A program made the translations under genes and the position numbers. DNA of 64,000 nucleotides. Origin: Oscillibacter valericigenes (GTDB taxonomy: Bacteria; Bacillota; Clostridia; Oscillospirales; Oscillospiraceae). The notes under the pieces were generated by a model. It did no database searches. It was not told the origin of the DNA and was given only the letters and a program-made list of their open reading frames with translations. Positions 1 to 7,340 of the stretch are shown in pieces. The stretch spans positions 248,001 to 312,000 of the forward strand of contig NZ_JACSNX010000001.1 in assembly GCF_016902445.1 (NCBI RefSeq), read 5' to 3'. The first letter of the stretch is position 1, and each line of letters starts with the position of its first letter.

Positions 1-1622
1 CCCAGTAGATACTGGGCGTACTGGTTGCCCGCCTCCGCCGACAGTGTGAAACATGCCACGGCTTTAGAGGCATCTTGGGTCACCACCTCGCCGGATAGAT
101 ACTCCTTCCCCAGCCGGTAGGCCGCCCACTGGTTCCCGTTCTCCGCCGCTTCCTTCAGCCAACGGATGCCCTCCTCCGGGTCACGGACTTCGGTATCATC
201 AGAGAGAAGCAGTTTCCCCAAGGCATACTGGGCCTCCGGTAGTCCCTGATTCGCTGACTGAGTAAGCCAGTGCTTTGCCTTCCGGCTGTCCGGGATGAGC
301 AGAGGACCGTCCCGGTAGAGTTGGCCCATGAGGTACTGGGCATGTGTATCGTCTTGCTCTGCCAGTCGCTCCAGTTCCTCCGCCGCCCAATCCCGGTCGG
401 CCAGAGGAAGTGAATCATCCCGGATGCTCTGCCGCAGTTCCCAGCAATCATAGGACTCGCCCCGCAGTTGCTCCGGCTCGTCGTGAGAGGTTAGATCAGC
501 ATTCTCGAAAGTGATCTCCCCCAACCGGATGCGCTCCGCCTCCCGGATGACAGCGTTTTTGATCTGCCGGAACTCTTTCTCCTGGGACAGTTTTTTCTTC
601 TCTCTGGGCTTGTCGTGGTAGTAGTTTTCTACCTCGCTTTGAAGGGTGCACCACTGGTCGTAGCACTTACAGACCACCGGCAACTCCTCCAGCTTGTCCA
701 CTACCTCGTCCACGGTTTTCTTTACGGACTTGGGGAGGTAGCCGTAGGACTTCTTGCCCTTGACGGTCTCCAGCTGTCCGGCCAGCTGTTCCATCTTCTG
801 CTCGATCTCCGGAACCGAGCAGATGCTCTGCACCATTTCACGGGTCAGACGTCGAATGGCCCTGCGTGCCTCCCGCACCAACTCATCCCGCGACTGGGAC
901 TTTTGTTCGTAGGTGTGGAGCATCTCCTGCTGGAAGATTTGATTGGTCAGTTGGGACTTGATTTTTTGGATGCCCTCTCTGGTGAGATAGGCTTCTCCCG
1001 GCACTGTTGACCACGCCATCATGTGGATGTGGGGGTGATCCCCCTCGTCGTGGTAGGCAGCGTACCAGCGGAAGTGATTCGGCGAGATGCTCATCGTGGC
1101 GGCGATGTCGTTGCGATTTGCCCGGAGCAAATTTTGCCACGCCTTGGCGTTGTCGTAGCCAAGCCGGGCGGCGTCCCCTCGTTTTAGAGAGATGATGTGC
1201 GTCCACACGTTGCCGGTGTACTGATCCAACTCCCGCATGGCCTGCTCCAAGTTCACGCCGTCCTCGTCCCCAAAGAGGCCGTGATTCCCCAGCCGTTCCG
1301 CTCTGGGACGTGTGGCAATGTACTTCATGTAGCCGTCCGACTGCTGAACCTGCGGCCAGTTTTCTTCAAGTGCCCTGGTGATGAATGCAGAGGCATTTGC
1401 TTTGGCGGGCTTGGCTTCGTAGTCGGAATACTCGTCCAGCTTCTGTGCATCCGGAAAATCTTTCACCAGTTTTGTGATGAGCTGCTCTTGCTTCCTTGTG
1501 GGCAGACGGTCATCCGGGAGCAGTTCCACTCGTTCCCGTGTTCCAATGTACTGCAGATATCCACTGACAGGATGGTTTCTATCGCACTGCAGGTAGGGAC
1601 TTTTCAGGATCAGTCTTGCCAC
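1..1622 (-). CDS. MobP-type relaxase with C-terminal Sel1 repeats (partial, runs off left edge)
   Basis: DNA relaxase that would nick an origin of transfer and lead the strand during mobilization. I read it from a GTG at 1622 with no stop to the window edge (540 codons visible). The N-terminal third has Tyr residues at about 22 and 25 (GYLQYIGTRE), the likely nicking region, and a metal-binding HPHIH motif at 196-200, as in MobP3-like relaxases of Firmicutes. From about residue 420 the protein turns into Sel1/TPR-like repeats (for example AQYLMGQLYRDG, AQYALGKLLL, AAYRLGKEYLSG). It overlaps the upstream MobC-like gene by 13 nt, so the two are translationally linked. The C-terminus is not visible. 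Relaxase call is firm; the exact subfamily is inferred. Confidence 0.88.
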   Translation of the reverse strand, partial: MARLILKSPYLQCDRNHPVSGYLQYIGTRERVELLPDDRLPTRKQEQLITKLVKDFPDAQKLDEYSDYEAKPAKANASAFITRALEENWPQVQQSDGYMKYIATRPRAERLGNHGLFGDEDGVNLEQAMRELDQYTGNVWTHIISLKRGDAARLGYDNAKAWQNLLRANRNDIAATMSISPNHFRWYAAYHDEGDHPHIHMMAWSTVPGEAYLTREGIQKIKSQLTNQIFQQEMLHTYEQKSQSRDELVREARRAIRRLTREMVQSICSVPEIEQKMEQLAGQLETVKGKKSYGYLPKSVKKTVDEVVDKLEELPVVCKCYDQWCTLQSEVENYYHDKPREKKKLSQEKEFRQIKNAVIREAERIRLGEITFENADLTSHDEPEQLRGESYDCWELRQSIRDDSLPLADRDWAAEELERLAEQDDTHAQYLMGQLYRDGPLLIPDSRKAKHWLTQSANQGLPEAQYALGKLLLSDDTEVRDPEEGIRWLKEAAENGNQWAAYRLGKEYLSGEVVTQDASKAVACFTLSAEAGNQYAQYLL

Positions 1623-2029
1623 TCATCTCCCTCCTCCCAGGCTCCCCGCACCCGTTGCTCCAGCGAGATGCGGCCATTGGTTTTCTTCACGTTTTGCACG
1701 CTCTCCGCCCTTCGACGACGGAGATCCTCGTCGCTGAACTGATAGGCGTCGGCCAGGATGCCGGCCACCATGTCCTGTTCCACCGCCTGCCGGAAGACCA
1801 GGGAGGACAGCCGCTCCTCCAGTTGTCCCAGCCGCCCGTCCAGGTAAGACTTGATGGAGGTGGGGAGGAACAAACCAGCGTCGTTGGCGCTGAGGTAGTC
1901 CAGGTAAAAGTCCACCGCCCGCTCGACGAAGGCGGTCATGCTCCGGCTTCCGTCCTCCTGATACCGGCGCTCCAGGATGGCTTTCTTCTCTGGGGTGAGA
2001 TAGAAAGCAAATCTCTCTTTTTTGCCCAT
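1610..2029 (-). CDS. MobC-like ribbon-helix-helix mobilization accessory protein
   Basis: Small basic protein (139 aa) immediately upstream of the relaxase. The N-terminus (MGKKERFAFYLTPEKKAILE) has the beta-strand plus helix pattern of ribbon-helix-helix relaxosome proteins such as plasmid MobC. It would bind the transfer origin and help the relaxase load. Its stop overlaps the relaxase GTG by 13 nt. The ATG at 2029 has an aaaggag ribosome site. The middle (about residues 55-90) is helical and charged, probably a dimer or relaxase contact surface. Function rests on position and fold resemblance rather than a catalytic motif. Confidence 0.65.
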   Translation of the reverse strand: MGKKERFAFYLTPEKKAILERRYQEDGSRSMTAFVERAVDFYLDYLSANDAGLFLPTSIKSYLDGRLGQLEERLSSLVFRQAVEQDMVAGILADAYQFSDEDLRRRRAESVQNVKKTNGRISLEQRVRGAWEEGDEWQD

Positions 2030-2378
2030 AAACTGCTCCTTTCCGGGGTATGACCCCTATTTTTTTGTTGTGGCAGTAAGTGTTTGGGGATAGTGACCGC
2101 ACAAGTGATATCACCGACCGGATTTTGACCCCACTTTCGGTCACCCAGAAAACCCCCGTAACTGCCCGCACTGCGGGCAGTTGTGACTGGCCGGAGGCGC
2201 CACCGGCGACCCCGGCCTTTATCCTGCTTTTCTTTTCGTCCTCCGGTTCCGCTCCAAAAGGGCCGGAAGCCTTGTGCCGCAATACCTCCCATAACCGGCC
2301 CATGTTGGCGTAGACCCGCCGGGAGGGACAGGGGATCTGCCCCTCCCGTGATCGGGCCACACAGGGGCTCACAGACGG
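2030..2378. other. Non-coding region upstream of mobilization genes; candidate oriT
   Basis: A 349-nt gap between the HTH gene and the MobC-like gene. I see no credible ORF: the reading frames that cross it are shadows. It holds the 23-nt palindrome at 2160-2182 and repeated GTGACCG/GGTCACC-type words near 2095-2145. Transfer origins usually lie just upstream of mobC/mobA, so this is the best place for oriT. No nic consensus was recognised. Confidence 0.35.
2160..2182. repeat. 23-nt perfect inverted repeat in candidate oriT
   Basis: Arms AACTGCCCGCA and TGCGGGCAGTT, 11 nt each, around a single C. There is no T-tract on either side, so a simple intrinsic terminator is unlikely. It lies about 130 nt upstream of the MobC-like start. 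Confidence 0.6.
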
Positions 2379-2786
2379 TCACGCTGGGGTCTCCCGCTCC
2401 TGGGTGAGCTTTGCGATCCGCTGCCGCTCCGCAGCCAATTCCACGTTCTCTAATTGGCGGGCGTAGTATTCGTTGACCACCTCCTGGATCGGCCGGAGGG
2501 TGAACAGCAGATTGCCATTGCGCTTTCCATTTGTCTTGGTGATAACTTCCGTTGGTTCAGTAGCGATGAGCTCCCGCTCTTCCAACTGCCGGATGTACTT
2601 GCGCACCGTGTTCTCGCTCATGCCAACTGCTTTTCCGATCGTCTTGATGCTGGGCCAGCACTGATGTGTCTTTCGGTTTTCACACCGCTGCAGGAAACTG
2701 TACACCGCCAGTTCACCAGGACTCAGCCCCAGAAGGAATACTTCATTGGGCAGTGAGAAAAAATTTCCGCCGCTGCTGTTCTTCAT
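2379..2786 (-). CDS. Helix-turn-helix (HTH_36/RepA-N-like) protein
   Basis: 135 aa from the ATG at 2786, which overlaps the stop of the upstream gene as ATGA. Residues about 15-95 form a winged-helix domain: SLPNEVF, GELAVYSFLQ, then a helix-turn-helix with GKAVGMSENTVRKYIRQLEE. This arrangement is typical of replication-initiator-like or regulatory proteins on Firmicute mobile elements. The C-terminus is helical. A further in-frame start lies upstream but would extend into the preceding gene. It probably belongs to one operon with the genes at 2783-3351. Whether it starts replication or only regulates transcription cannot be decided here. Confidence 0.7.
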   Translation of the reverse strand: MKNSSGGNFFSLPNEVFLLGLSPGELAVYSFLQRCENRKTHQCWPSIKTIGKAVGMSENTVRKYIRQLEERELIATEPTEVITKTNGKRNGNLLFTLRPIQEVVNEYYARQLENVELAAERQRIAKLTQERETPA

Positions 2787-2992
2787 CCCCCACCTCTCGC
2801 ACGCTCGTTCACCCACCGGATGAACTGCTCCTTGGGTACCACCATGCGGTTGCCGATGCGCAGCACCGGGAAGCCCGGCTCGTGCATCAGCTCGTAACCG
2901 CTGGACGGTGACACGCCAAGCACTTTGGCCACTGTTGCCGAGTTCAGGAACAGCGGCAGGTCATCGTAGGATCTATATTCGGATTCTTTCAA
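2783..2992 (-). CDS. Excisionase-like helix-turn-helix protein
   Basis: 69 aa. The core SATVAKVLGVSPSSGYELMHE followed by GFPVLRIGNRMVVPKEQFIRWV matches the MerR-like winged-helix fold of excisionase/HTH_17 proteins carried by integrative elements. These bind DNA as recombination directionality factors or as small regulators. Its ATG overlaps the upstream gene's stop (ATGA at 2989-2992), and its own stop overlaps the next ATG, so the three genes form a tight translational chain. No integrase is visible in this window, so the excision role is only an inference. Confidence 0.75.
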   Translation of the reverse strand: MKESEYRSYDDLPLFLNSATVAKVLGVSPSSGYELMHEPGFPVLRIGNRMVVPKEQFIRWVNERARGGG

Positions 2993-3351
2993 TCAGCATC
3001 CTCCTCTTGGATATCACAGACATCGCCTGGGCGGACCAGATACAGAAACTCCTCCACGGAGTTGACCACCCCGGCCCCCTTCAGCTGTTGATAACGGATC
3101 AGGTCACAGAGCGTTCGGAGATTGACCTCTGCACACTCCAGCAGCTTGTCCATGGCTACAATCTGCTGCGTTGTACTGAGTTCCGTGGGCTTGTCAGGAT
3201 TTTGCAGATAGGTTCGTACCGCATCCGCTTCCGGCATCTCTTCCCCCAGGACTGCCTGCATCTCCTGAAGGACGTAGTCCATAGTTTCCCTCTCCGCATT
3301 GGTAGTCAGTGCTTGCAACAACTGTTTTGAGCTGTTTCCAAATACGTTCAT
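2989..3351 (-). CDS. Hypothetical mobile-element protein
   Basis: 120 aa, not recognised. It is mostly helical and acidic, with no signal peptide or membrane segment. The start ATG at 3351 has an aaggagcac ribosome site. It leads the chain 3351-2379 in which each stop overlaps the next start, so it is likely co-expressed with the two DNA-binding proteins. The residues resemble small accessory proteins often found upstream of excisionase-like genes in Firmicute elements. No function is proposed. Confidence 0.6.
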   Translation of the reverse strand: MNVFGNSSKQLLQALTTNAERETMDYVLQEMQAVLGEEMPEADAVRTYLQNPDKPTELSTTQQIVAMDKLLECAEVNLRTLCDLIRYQQLKGAGVVNSVEEFLYLVRPGDVCDIQEEDAD

Positions 3352-3473
3352 GATTTTTGTGCTCCTTGGTAGGCTTGATTTAGGGCCGCCCGGCCACGGC
3401 CAGAGCCGGGGTTTCCGAGGTCCGGAAATTTTGCCCTCTACTTATCAGGACACTCACAGGCAGTTTGTAAACC

Positions 3474-3522
3474 AGAAAAACAAAAAATTGAGGGGCCCTG
3501 TCAAATGACAGAGCCCCTCAAC
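3474..3522 (-). terminator. Intrinsic terminator of the sigma-like gene
   Basis: The stem at 3488-3521 (TTGAGGGGC...GCCCCTCAA with an inner CTGTCA/TGACAG helix) is followed on the minus strand by TTTTTTGTTTTT. The original stop codon of the sigma-like gene (3503-3501) lies inside the hairpin. Confidence 0.85.
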
Positions 3523-3538
3523 TGTTCGTGGAGCTTTT

Positions 3539-3946
3539 TCAGCCGCTTTCCCCGCAAGGGGGACGCGATGGCTCTAAGCGGCATAGCCGCCAAGAGCCAT
3601 CCAGTGATACTGCCGCCTTGGACACGCCGTAGATCGTCCCGATCTCCTCCATGGTCAGGCCTCTGCCATATCGGAGTTCTACAAGATCCCGGCCCTGATC
3701 TCCCAGGCCATCGACGGCTTTCCGCAGAGTTTCAAGCTGGAGGTTCCGGAGTACAGTATCCTCCACGGGACGCCTGACGCAATCCGAACCGGACAGCACC
3801 GTTTCAAACTCACTTTTACTCAGATGCCTTTGGTCCCGCTTGTCCTGCGCCTGTTCCCGCTTCCGATCCTGCTCCAGGAAGTCTGCGACCTCCTTTGGCA
3901 CTGATACTTGCTGGCCACTATAGGTAATCACGACAGAGTCGCTCAT
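3539..3946 (-). CDS. Sigma-70 region 4-like protein with frameshifted C-terminus
   Basis: 135 aa from the ATG at 3946, preceded by aaagg; a longer in-frame start exists but has no better ribosome site. Residues about 75-114 (LRKAVDGLGDQGRDLVELRYGRGLTMEEIGTIYGVSKAAVS) look like sigma region 4, a helix-turn-helix that contacts -35 elements. After Ser114 the sequence becomes unrelated (LDGSWRLCRLEPSRPP...). Removing exactly 56 nt (3604-3549) restores the frame and gives KRLKKLHEQLRGSVI and a stop at 3503-3501, which is a natural end for this family. So the gene was altered by a small insert; the recognition helix is kept but the last helix is lost. It is driven by a LexA-box promoter (4140-4168). 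Confidence 0.7.
   Translation of the reverse strand: MSDSVVITYSGQQVSVPKEVADFLEQDRKREQAQDKRDQRHLSKSEFETVLSGSDCVRRPVEDTVLRNLQLETLRKAVDGLGDQGRDLVELRYGRGLTMEEIGTIYGVSKAAVSLDGSWRLCRLEPSRPPCGESG
3549..3604. repeat. 56-bp palindromic insert in the sigma-like gene
   Basis: On the minus strand the insert reads ctGGATGGCTCTTGGCGG, then CTATGCCGCTTAGAGCCATC, then CGCGTCCCCCTTGCGGGGA. GATGGCTCT pairs with AGAGCCATC around a GGCGGC/GCCGC helix, and a second short CCCC/GGGG hairpin follows. Its exact removal rejoins the reading frame. No second copy was noticed in this window, and no target duplication is obvious. Confidence 0.7.
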
Positions 3947-4076
3947 TTGCATCCTTTCCGCTTTACACGGGAAGGTGCACACCCGCGCTGCCGGCACAGC
4001 GCCAAATACTGAAGACCTTCATGGAAGTTCCCTTCGTGCAGGGTGGTTGTGGTGCCCTACGAGGCCCATGAATGTC

Positions 4077-4103
4077 TGAGGTCCCACCGGGGTGTGGACC
4101 TCA
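4077..4103 (-). other. Stem-loop in the leader of the sigma-like gene
   Basis: TGAGGTCC at one side and GGACCTCA at the other pair over 8 bp with a C/G-rich loop. It lies in the roughly 190-nt untranslated leader between the LexA-box promoter and the ATG at 3946. Role unknown. The rest of 3947-4139 shows no gene. Confidence 0.4.
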
Positions 4104-4139
4104 CCGGAAAGCTGCGAGTTTTGGCTTTCGCCAACATTT

Positions 4140-4168
4140 GGTATAGAACAAATGTTCTCTTCTGTCAA
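4140..4168 (-). promoter_or_regulatory. LexA-box promoter of the sigma-like gene
   Basis: On the minus strand: -35 TTGACA (4168-4163), 17-nt spacer, -10 TATACC (4145-4140). The spacer contains AGAACATTTGTTCT, which fits the Gram-positive LexA/DinR core GAAC-RNRY-GTTC exactly and abuts the -10. A repressor bound there would block RNA polymerase, so the gene should rise with DNA damage. Known family: SOS boxes of Bacillus/Clostridium type. Inference: SOS control of a mobile-element regulator. Confidence 0.7.
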
Positions 4169-4272
4169 GAATGTCCGCGAAAAATAGGTTCCTCATGGAT
4201 CAGCGGAGGACCTACAGTTGTTTTCTCCCCTGCAGAATTTGATGGACCCTCGTCTGTTATAGGTCATTTGTT

Positions 4273-4326
4273 TTTTAGTAAAATTTTAGTAAAATCTATT
4301 GACTTCGAACAGGGGAGAAATATAAT
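4273..4326 (+). promoter_or_regulatory. lacI-family gene promoter with tandem palindromes
   Basis: -35 TTGACT (4299-4304), 16-nt spacer, -10 TATAAT (4321-4326). Just upstream are two back-to-back copies of TTTTAGTAAAA (4273-4283 and 4284-4294), each a palindrome around one G. They are candidate operators for autoregulation by the LacI-type protein. Confidence 0.6.
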
Positions 4327-4358
4327 GAACTCAGAAGAACTTGAGAGGGAGGGCTCTC

Positions 4359-5336
4359 ATGGCGACGATCAAAGATGTGGCCCAGGCCGCCCAGGTCTCG
4401 GCTGCCGCGGTTTCCCGAGTTCTAAATAAGGATGACAATATCTCTGTCACGCCGGAGGTGCGGGCCCGGATTTTTCAGGCGGCTCACGCCCTGGGCTATG
4501 TGTCCCCACGGCAGCGGAAGGCGGCGGAGCACAAGACTCATCTGGTCATCGGGGTGGCGGACTGGCGAATCATACGCCCGGATCGGCCCAATGTGCGGCT
4601 GTCCTCTCTGTCCTGCCTGGTGCAGATGATGACCGACCAGTACGAGGTCTCCTTTGTCCGGCTGACCTTTGGGGAGCCCCAGAAAGTGGACGGCATCATT
4701 GCCCTGGGTGTGTTCAGCGAGAAAGAGATCGACTTTCTCCGCTCTCTGTCCTTTGCCATCGTCTTCGTGAACTCCAATCAGCACAACTATGAGTTCGACC
4801 AAGTGCAGGTGGACTTTGACCGGGGCCAGGAACAGATGGTGGCCTATCTGCTGGATCAGAAGCGGTACACCGGCCTGGGATATATCGGCGGCATCTACGA
4901 CGGGGCCAACGGCCGCATCGGTGCCCACCGTCTGGCGGCTATCCAACGCATCCTGGAGGCTCGCGGCCAGTATGATCCCCGCATCTTCCATGTGGGGGAG
5001 ATCAGCCGGGAGAGTGGATACGCTCTGGCGAAGAAAGCCGTGGAAGAGCATACCCTGGCGGAAGCGGTTCTGCTGGGCAGCGACGAGGTGGCCGAGGGCG
5101 CTCTGGAGGCTTTCCGGGAACTGGGCATCCGTGTGCCGAAAGATGTGGCTGTCATTATCTATCAAGATATTCAGACTTTGGAGAGCAAATGGCCCACCGG
5201 CACCTGTCTGGAAATGTTCCCGGACTATGTGTGGGAGAACGCGCTGGAGCTGTTGTTTGGCCGAATCAGCCAGCGACGCTCCCAGGCGGTCACCGTCACA
5301 GTACCGACGCATCTGAAAATCGGCGATACTGCTTGA
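4359..5336 (+). CDS. LacI-family transcriptional regulator of the phosphate-ester operon
   Basis: 325 aa from the ATG at 4359 (gagggaggg ribosome site); an earlier TTG would add six residues. Residues 2-50 are a LacI-type DNA-binding domain (ATIKDVAQAAQVSAAAVSRVLN) with the hinge helix; the remainder is a periplasmic-binding-protein-like ligand domain (VIGVADW..., GIIALGVFSE-type core, LLGSDEVAEGALEAFRELG). It is the first gene of the block, with the importer starting about 96 nt downstream. It most likely senses the imported compound or a product of it and represses the operon. The effector is unknown; LacI regulators usually bind sugars or nucleosides, which fits a nucleotide or sugar-phosphate substrate better than a simple phosphonate. 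Confidence 0.88.
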   Translation: MATIKDVAQAAQVSAAAVSRVLNKDDNISVTPEVRARIFQAAHALGYVSPRQRKAAEHKTHLVIGVADWRIIRPDRPNVRLSSLSCLVQMMTDQYEVSFVRLTFGEPQKVDGIIALGVFSEKEIDFLRSLSFAIVFVNSNQHNYEFDQVQVDFDRGQEQMVAYLLDQKRYTGLGYIGGIYDGANGRIGAHRLAAIQRILEARGQYDPRIFHVGEISRESGYALAKKAVEEHTLAEAVLLGSDEVAEGALEAFRELGIRVPKDVAVIIYQDIQTLESKWPTGTCLEMFPDYVWENALELLFGRISQRRSQAVTVTVPTHLKIGDTA

Positions 5337-5348
5337 TTTCCTAAAATG

Positions 5349-5375
5349 GTTATAAGAGGATTTCACCTCTATAAC
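5349..5375 (+). other. Imperfect inverted repeat between lacI-type gene and phnD
   Basis: GTTATAAGAGG and ACCTCTATAAC form an 11-nt stem with one bulged A around ATTTC. It is not followed by T residues. It could be an operator for the LacI regulator or an mRNA processing hairpin ahead of phnD. Confidence 0.4.
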
Positions 5376-5432
5376 AGATAGATCCAAAATCAAACACAGA
5401 CCAATAAATGAGAAATCGAGGAGGATCATAGT

Positions 5433-6512
5433 ATGAAAAAAGCACTTTCTCTCCTGCTGGCCGGCGTGATGTGCGTGGGCCTGCTGGCCGGCTGCAGCGG
5501 TCAGGACAGCGGGACCGACACCACGGACGACAGCACGAACACAGAAACCACCGAGACTGGGAATAAGCAAATCGACACCCTGCGTATCGCGTTCGTCCCC
5601 TCTCGGGAACCGGAGGAGATCATCACCGCCACTGAGCCCCTGAAGCAGATGCTCACCGACGAGCTGGCCAAGCTGGGCTATGACGTGGGCGAGGTGGACA
5701 TCACCGTGGGCACCAGCTACGAGGCGGTTGGCGAGGCCCTGTCCGCCGGCACCGCCGATGTGGGCCTGATCCCCGGCGGCACCTATGTGCTCTATGACGA
5801 CGGCTGCGACGTGCTGCTGACCGCCACCCGGGACGGCCTGTCCATCGACTCCGACAACGCCAAGGACTGGAACGACAACGCCCCCACTGAGCCCACCACC
5901 GAGCAGGTCACCAGCTACCGCGCTCTGATGATCGCCGGTCCCTCTGAGAAGGGCCAGGAGCTGGCCGCCAAGGTCAACGCCGGTGAGGCTCTGACCTGGG
6001 AGGACGTGAGCAGCGCCAACTGGAGCGTGGCCAACTCCTCCTCTCCCGCCGGTTACATCTATCCCTCCCTGTGGCTGCAGGAGAACTTCGATCACAACAT
6101 CACCGACCTGCCCCACGCGGTGCAGTCCGACTCCTACGGCAGCGCCTTCGCCCGTCTGGCCTCCGGTCAGGTGGACATCCTCTGCACCTACGCCGATGCC
6201 CGCCGGGACTATGAGGACGAGTGGACCGGCGAGTACGGCATGACCAACAGCATCTGGGACGACACCGCCGTGGTGGGCGTCACTCCCGCCATCTACAACG
6301 ATACCATCAGCGTCAGCAAGACCTCTCCCATCATGGACGACGACTTCAAGGCCGCCCTGTCCGAGGCTTTCATCAATATCGGCAACACTGAAGAGGGCAA
6401 AGAGGTCATCGCTATCTACAGCCACAACGGCTATCTGCCCGCCCAGTCCTCCGACTACGACTCCGAGCGGGCTGCCCAGGAGATGATCCAGTCTCTGAAC
6501 AGCGCGGGCTAA
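5433..6512 (+). CDS. phnD: Phosphonate/phosphate-ester ABC transporter substrate-binding lipoprotein
   Basis: 359 aa. The N-terminus has a lipoprotein signal (positive start, hydrophobic stretch, lipobox LLAGC with Cys21), so the protein is anchored on the outer face of the membrane. A Thr/Asp-rich linker (about 25-45) leads to a PhnD-like type II binding domain: LRIAFVPSREPEEI, DITVGTSYEAVGEALSAG, ADVGLIPGGTY, ANSSSPAGYIYPSLWL, and a C-terminal DFKAALSEAFI. The SSSPAGY segment corresponds to the loop that holds the phosphate or phosphonate head group. No C-P lyase genes lie nearby; instead two phosphatase-type enzymes follow, so the ligand is probably an organic phosphate. It is followed by a strong stem-loop, typical of an abundant binding protein. 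Confidence 0.9.
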   Translation: MKKALSLLLAGVMCVGLLAGCSGQDSGTDTTDDSTNTETTETGNKQIDTLRIAFVPSREPEEIITATEPLKQMLTDELAKLGYDVGEVDITVGTSYEAVGEALSAGTADVGLIPGGTYVLYDDGCDVLLTATRDGLSIDSDNAKDWNDNAPTEPTTEQVTSYRALMIAGPSEKGQELAAKVNAGEALTWEDVSSANWSVANSSSPAGYIYPSLWLQENFDHNITDLPHAVQSDSYGSAFARLASGQVDILCTYADARRDYEDEWTGEYGMTNSIWDDTAVVGVTPAIYNDTISVSKTSPIMDDDFKAALSEAFINIGNTEEGKEVIAIYSHNGYLPAQSSDYDSERAAQEMIQSLNSAG

Positions 6513-6532
6513 AATAATCCAGCAAGGACCAA

Positions 6533-6570
6533 AAACGAGGGAGGGAGGCCGCGGCTTTCCTCCCTCGTTT
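6533..6570 (+). terminator. Intercistronic stem-loop after phnD
   Basis: AAACGAGGGAGG pairs with CCTCCCTCGTTT (12 bp) around a 14-nt loop. Only TTT follows, so it probably gives partial termination or protects the phnD message, allowing more binding protein than permease. Confidence 0.7.
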
Positions 6571-6587
6571 GGAATGGAGATCATACA

Positions 6588-7340
6588 ATGATAGAATTCA
6601 AAGAGGTAGAAAAACGCTATCCCAATGGGTATGAGGCCCTGCGGCACATCAACCTGACCATTGACCAGGGGGAGTTCGTGGCCATCATCGGCCTGTCCGG
6701 CGCGGGCAAGTCCACCCTGATCCGCACCATCAACCGGATGCACGACATCACCCGAGGGACCCTGACGGTGGACGGCACCGACGTCATGTCCCTCCATGGG
6801 AAGAGCCTGCGGAAGTTCCGGCGGAAGATCGGCATGATCTTCCAGTCCTTCAATCTGATCACCCGGACCACCGTCATCAAGAACGTGCTCACCGCCTTCG
6901 TCCCCGACCTACCCTGGTGGCGGGCTACCTTCGGCATCTTCACGAAAGAGGAGAAGATGAAGGCCCTGGAGGCGCTGGACCAGATGGGGATTCTGGACAA
7001 GGCCTTTGTCCGGGCTGATCAGCTCTCCGGCGGGCAGCAACAGCGGGTGGCCCTGGCCCGCACCCTGGCCCAGAACCCCCAGGTCATCCTGGCGGACGAG
7101 CCGGTGGCCTCCTTGGACCCGGTGACCGCCAAGCAGGTGATGGATGACTTCCAGCGGATCAACCGGGAGATGCACATCACAGTCCTCATCAACATCCACC
7201 ACGTGGAGCTGGCGCTCCAGTACGCCACCCGGGTGGTGGGCATCCGGGCTGGAGAGATCGTCTATGACGGCCCGGCGGACCAGGTGGATCAGGCGGTTCT
7301 GGACGCCATCTACCAGGGGAAGCAGGAGGAGCCGGCATGA
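6588..7340 (+). CDS. phnC: Phosphonate-type ABC transporter ATP-binding protein
   Basis: 250 aa cytoplasmic ATPase that powers the importer. Walker A GLSGAGKST (35-43), signature LSGGQQQR (about 146-153), Walker B VILADEP (about 166-172) and the switch His (NIHHVELA) are all intact. The sequence around FQSFNLITRTTVIKNVL and RTLAQNPQ is typical of PhnC. Its stop overlaps the first permease start (ATGA at 7337-7340). Confidence 0.93.
   Translation: MIEFKEVEKRYPNGYEALRHINLTIDQGEFVAIIGLSGAGKSTLIRTINRMHDITRGTLTVDGTDVMSLHGKSLRKFRRKIGMIFQSFNLITRTTVIKNVLTAFVPDLPWWRATFGIFTKEEKMKALEALDQMGILDKAFVRADQLSGGQQQRVALARTLAQNPQVILADEPVASLDPVTAKQVMDDFQRINREMHITVLINIHHVELALQYATRVVGIRAGEIVYDGPADQVDQAVLDAIYQGKQEEPA

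Noticed and set aside
4422..6797. Very long open frames on the strand opposite lacI/phnD/phnC, and similar ones opposite the phosphoesterase (9013-10524) and ygfK (23815-26283)
   Set aside because: They mirror GC-rich genes with clear families, have low-complexity Gly/His/Val-rich products and no ribosome sites.
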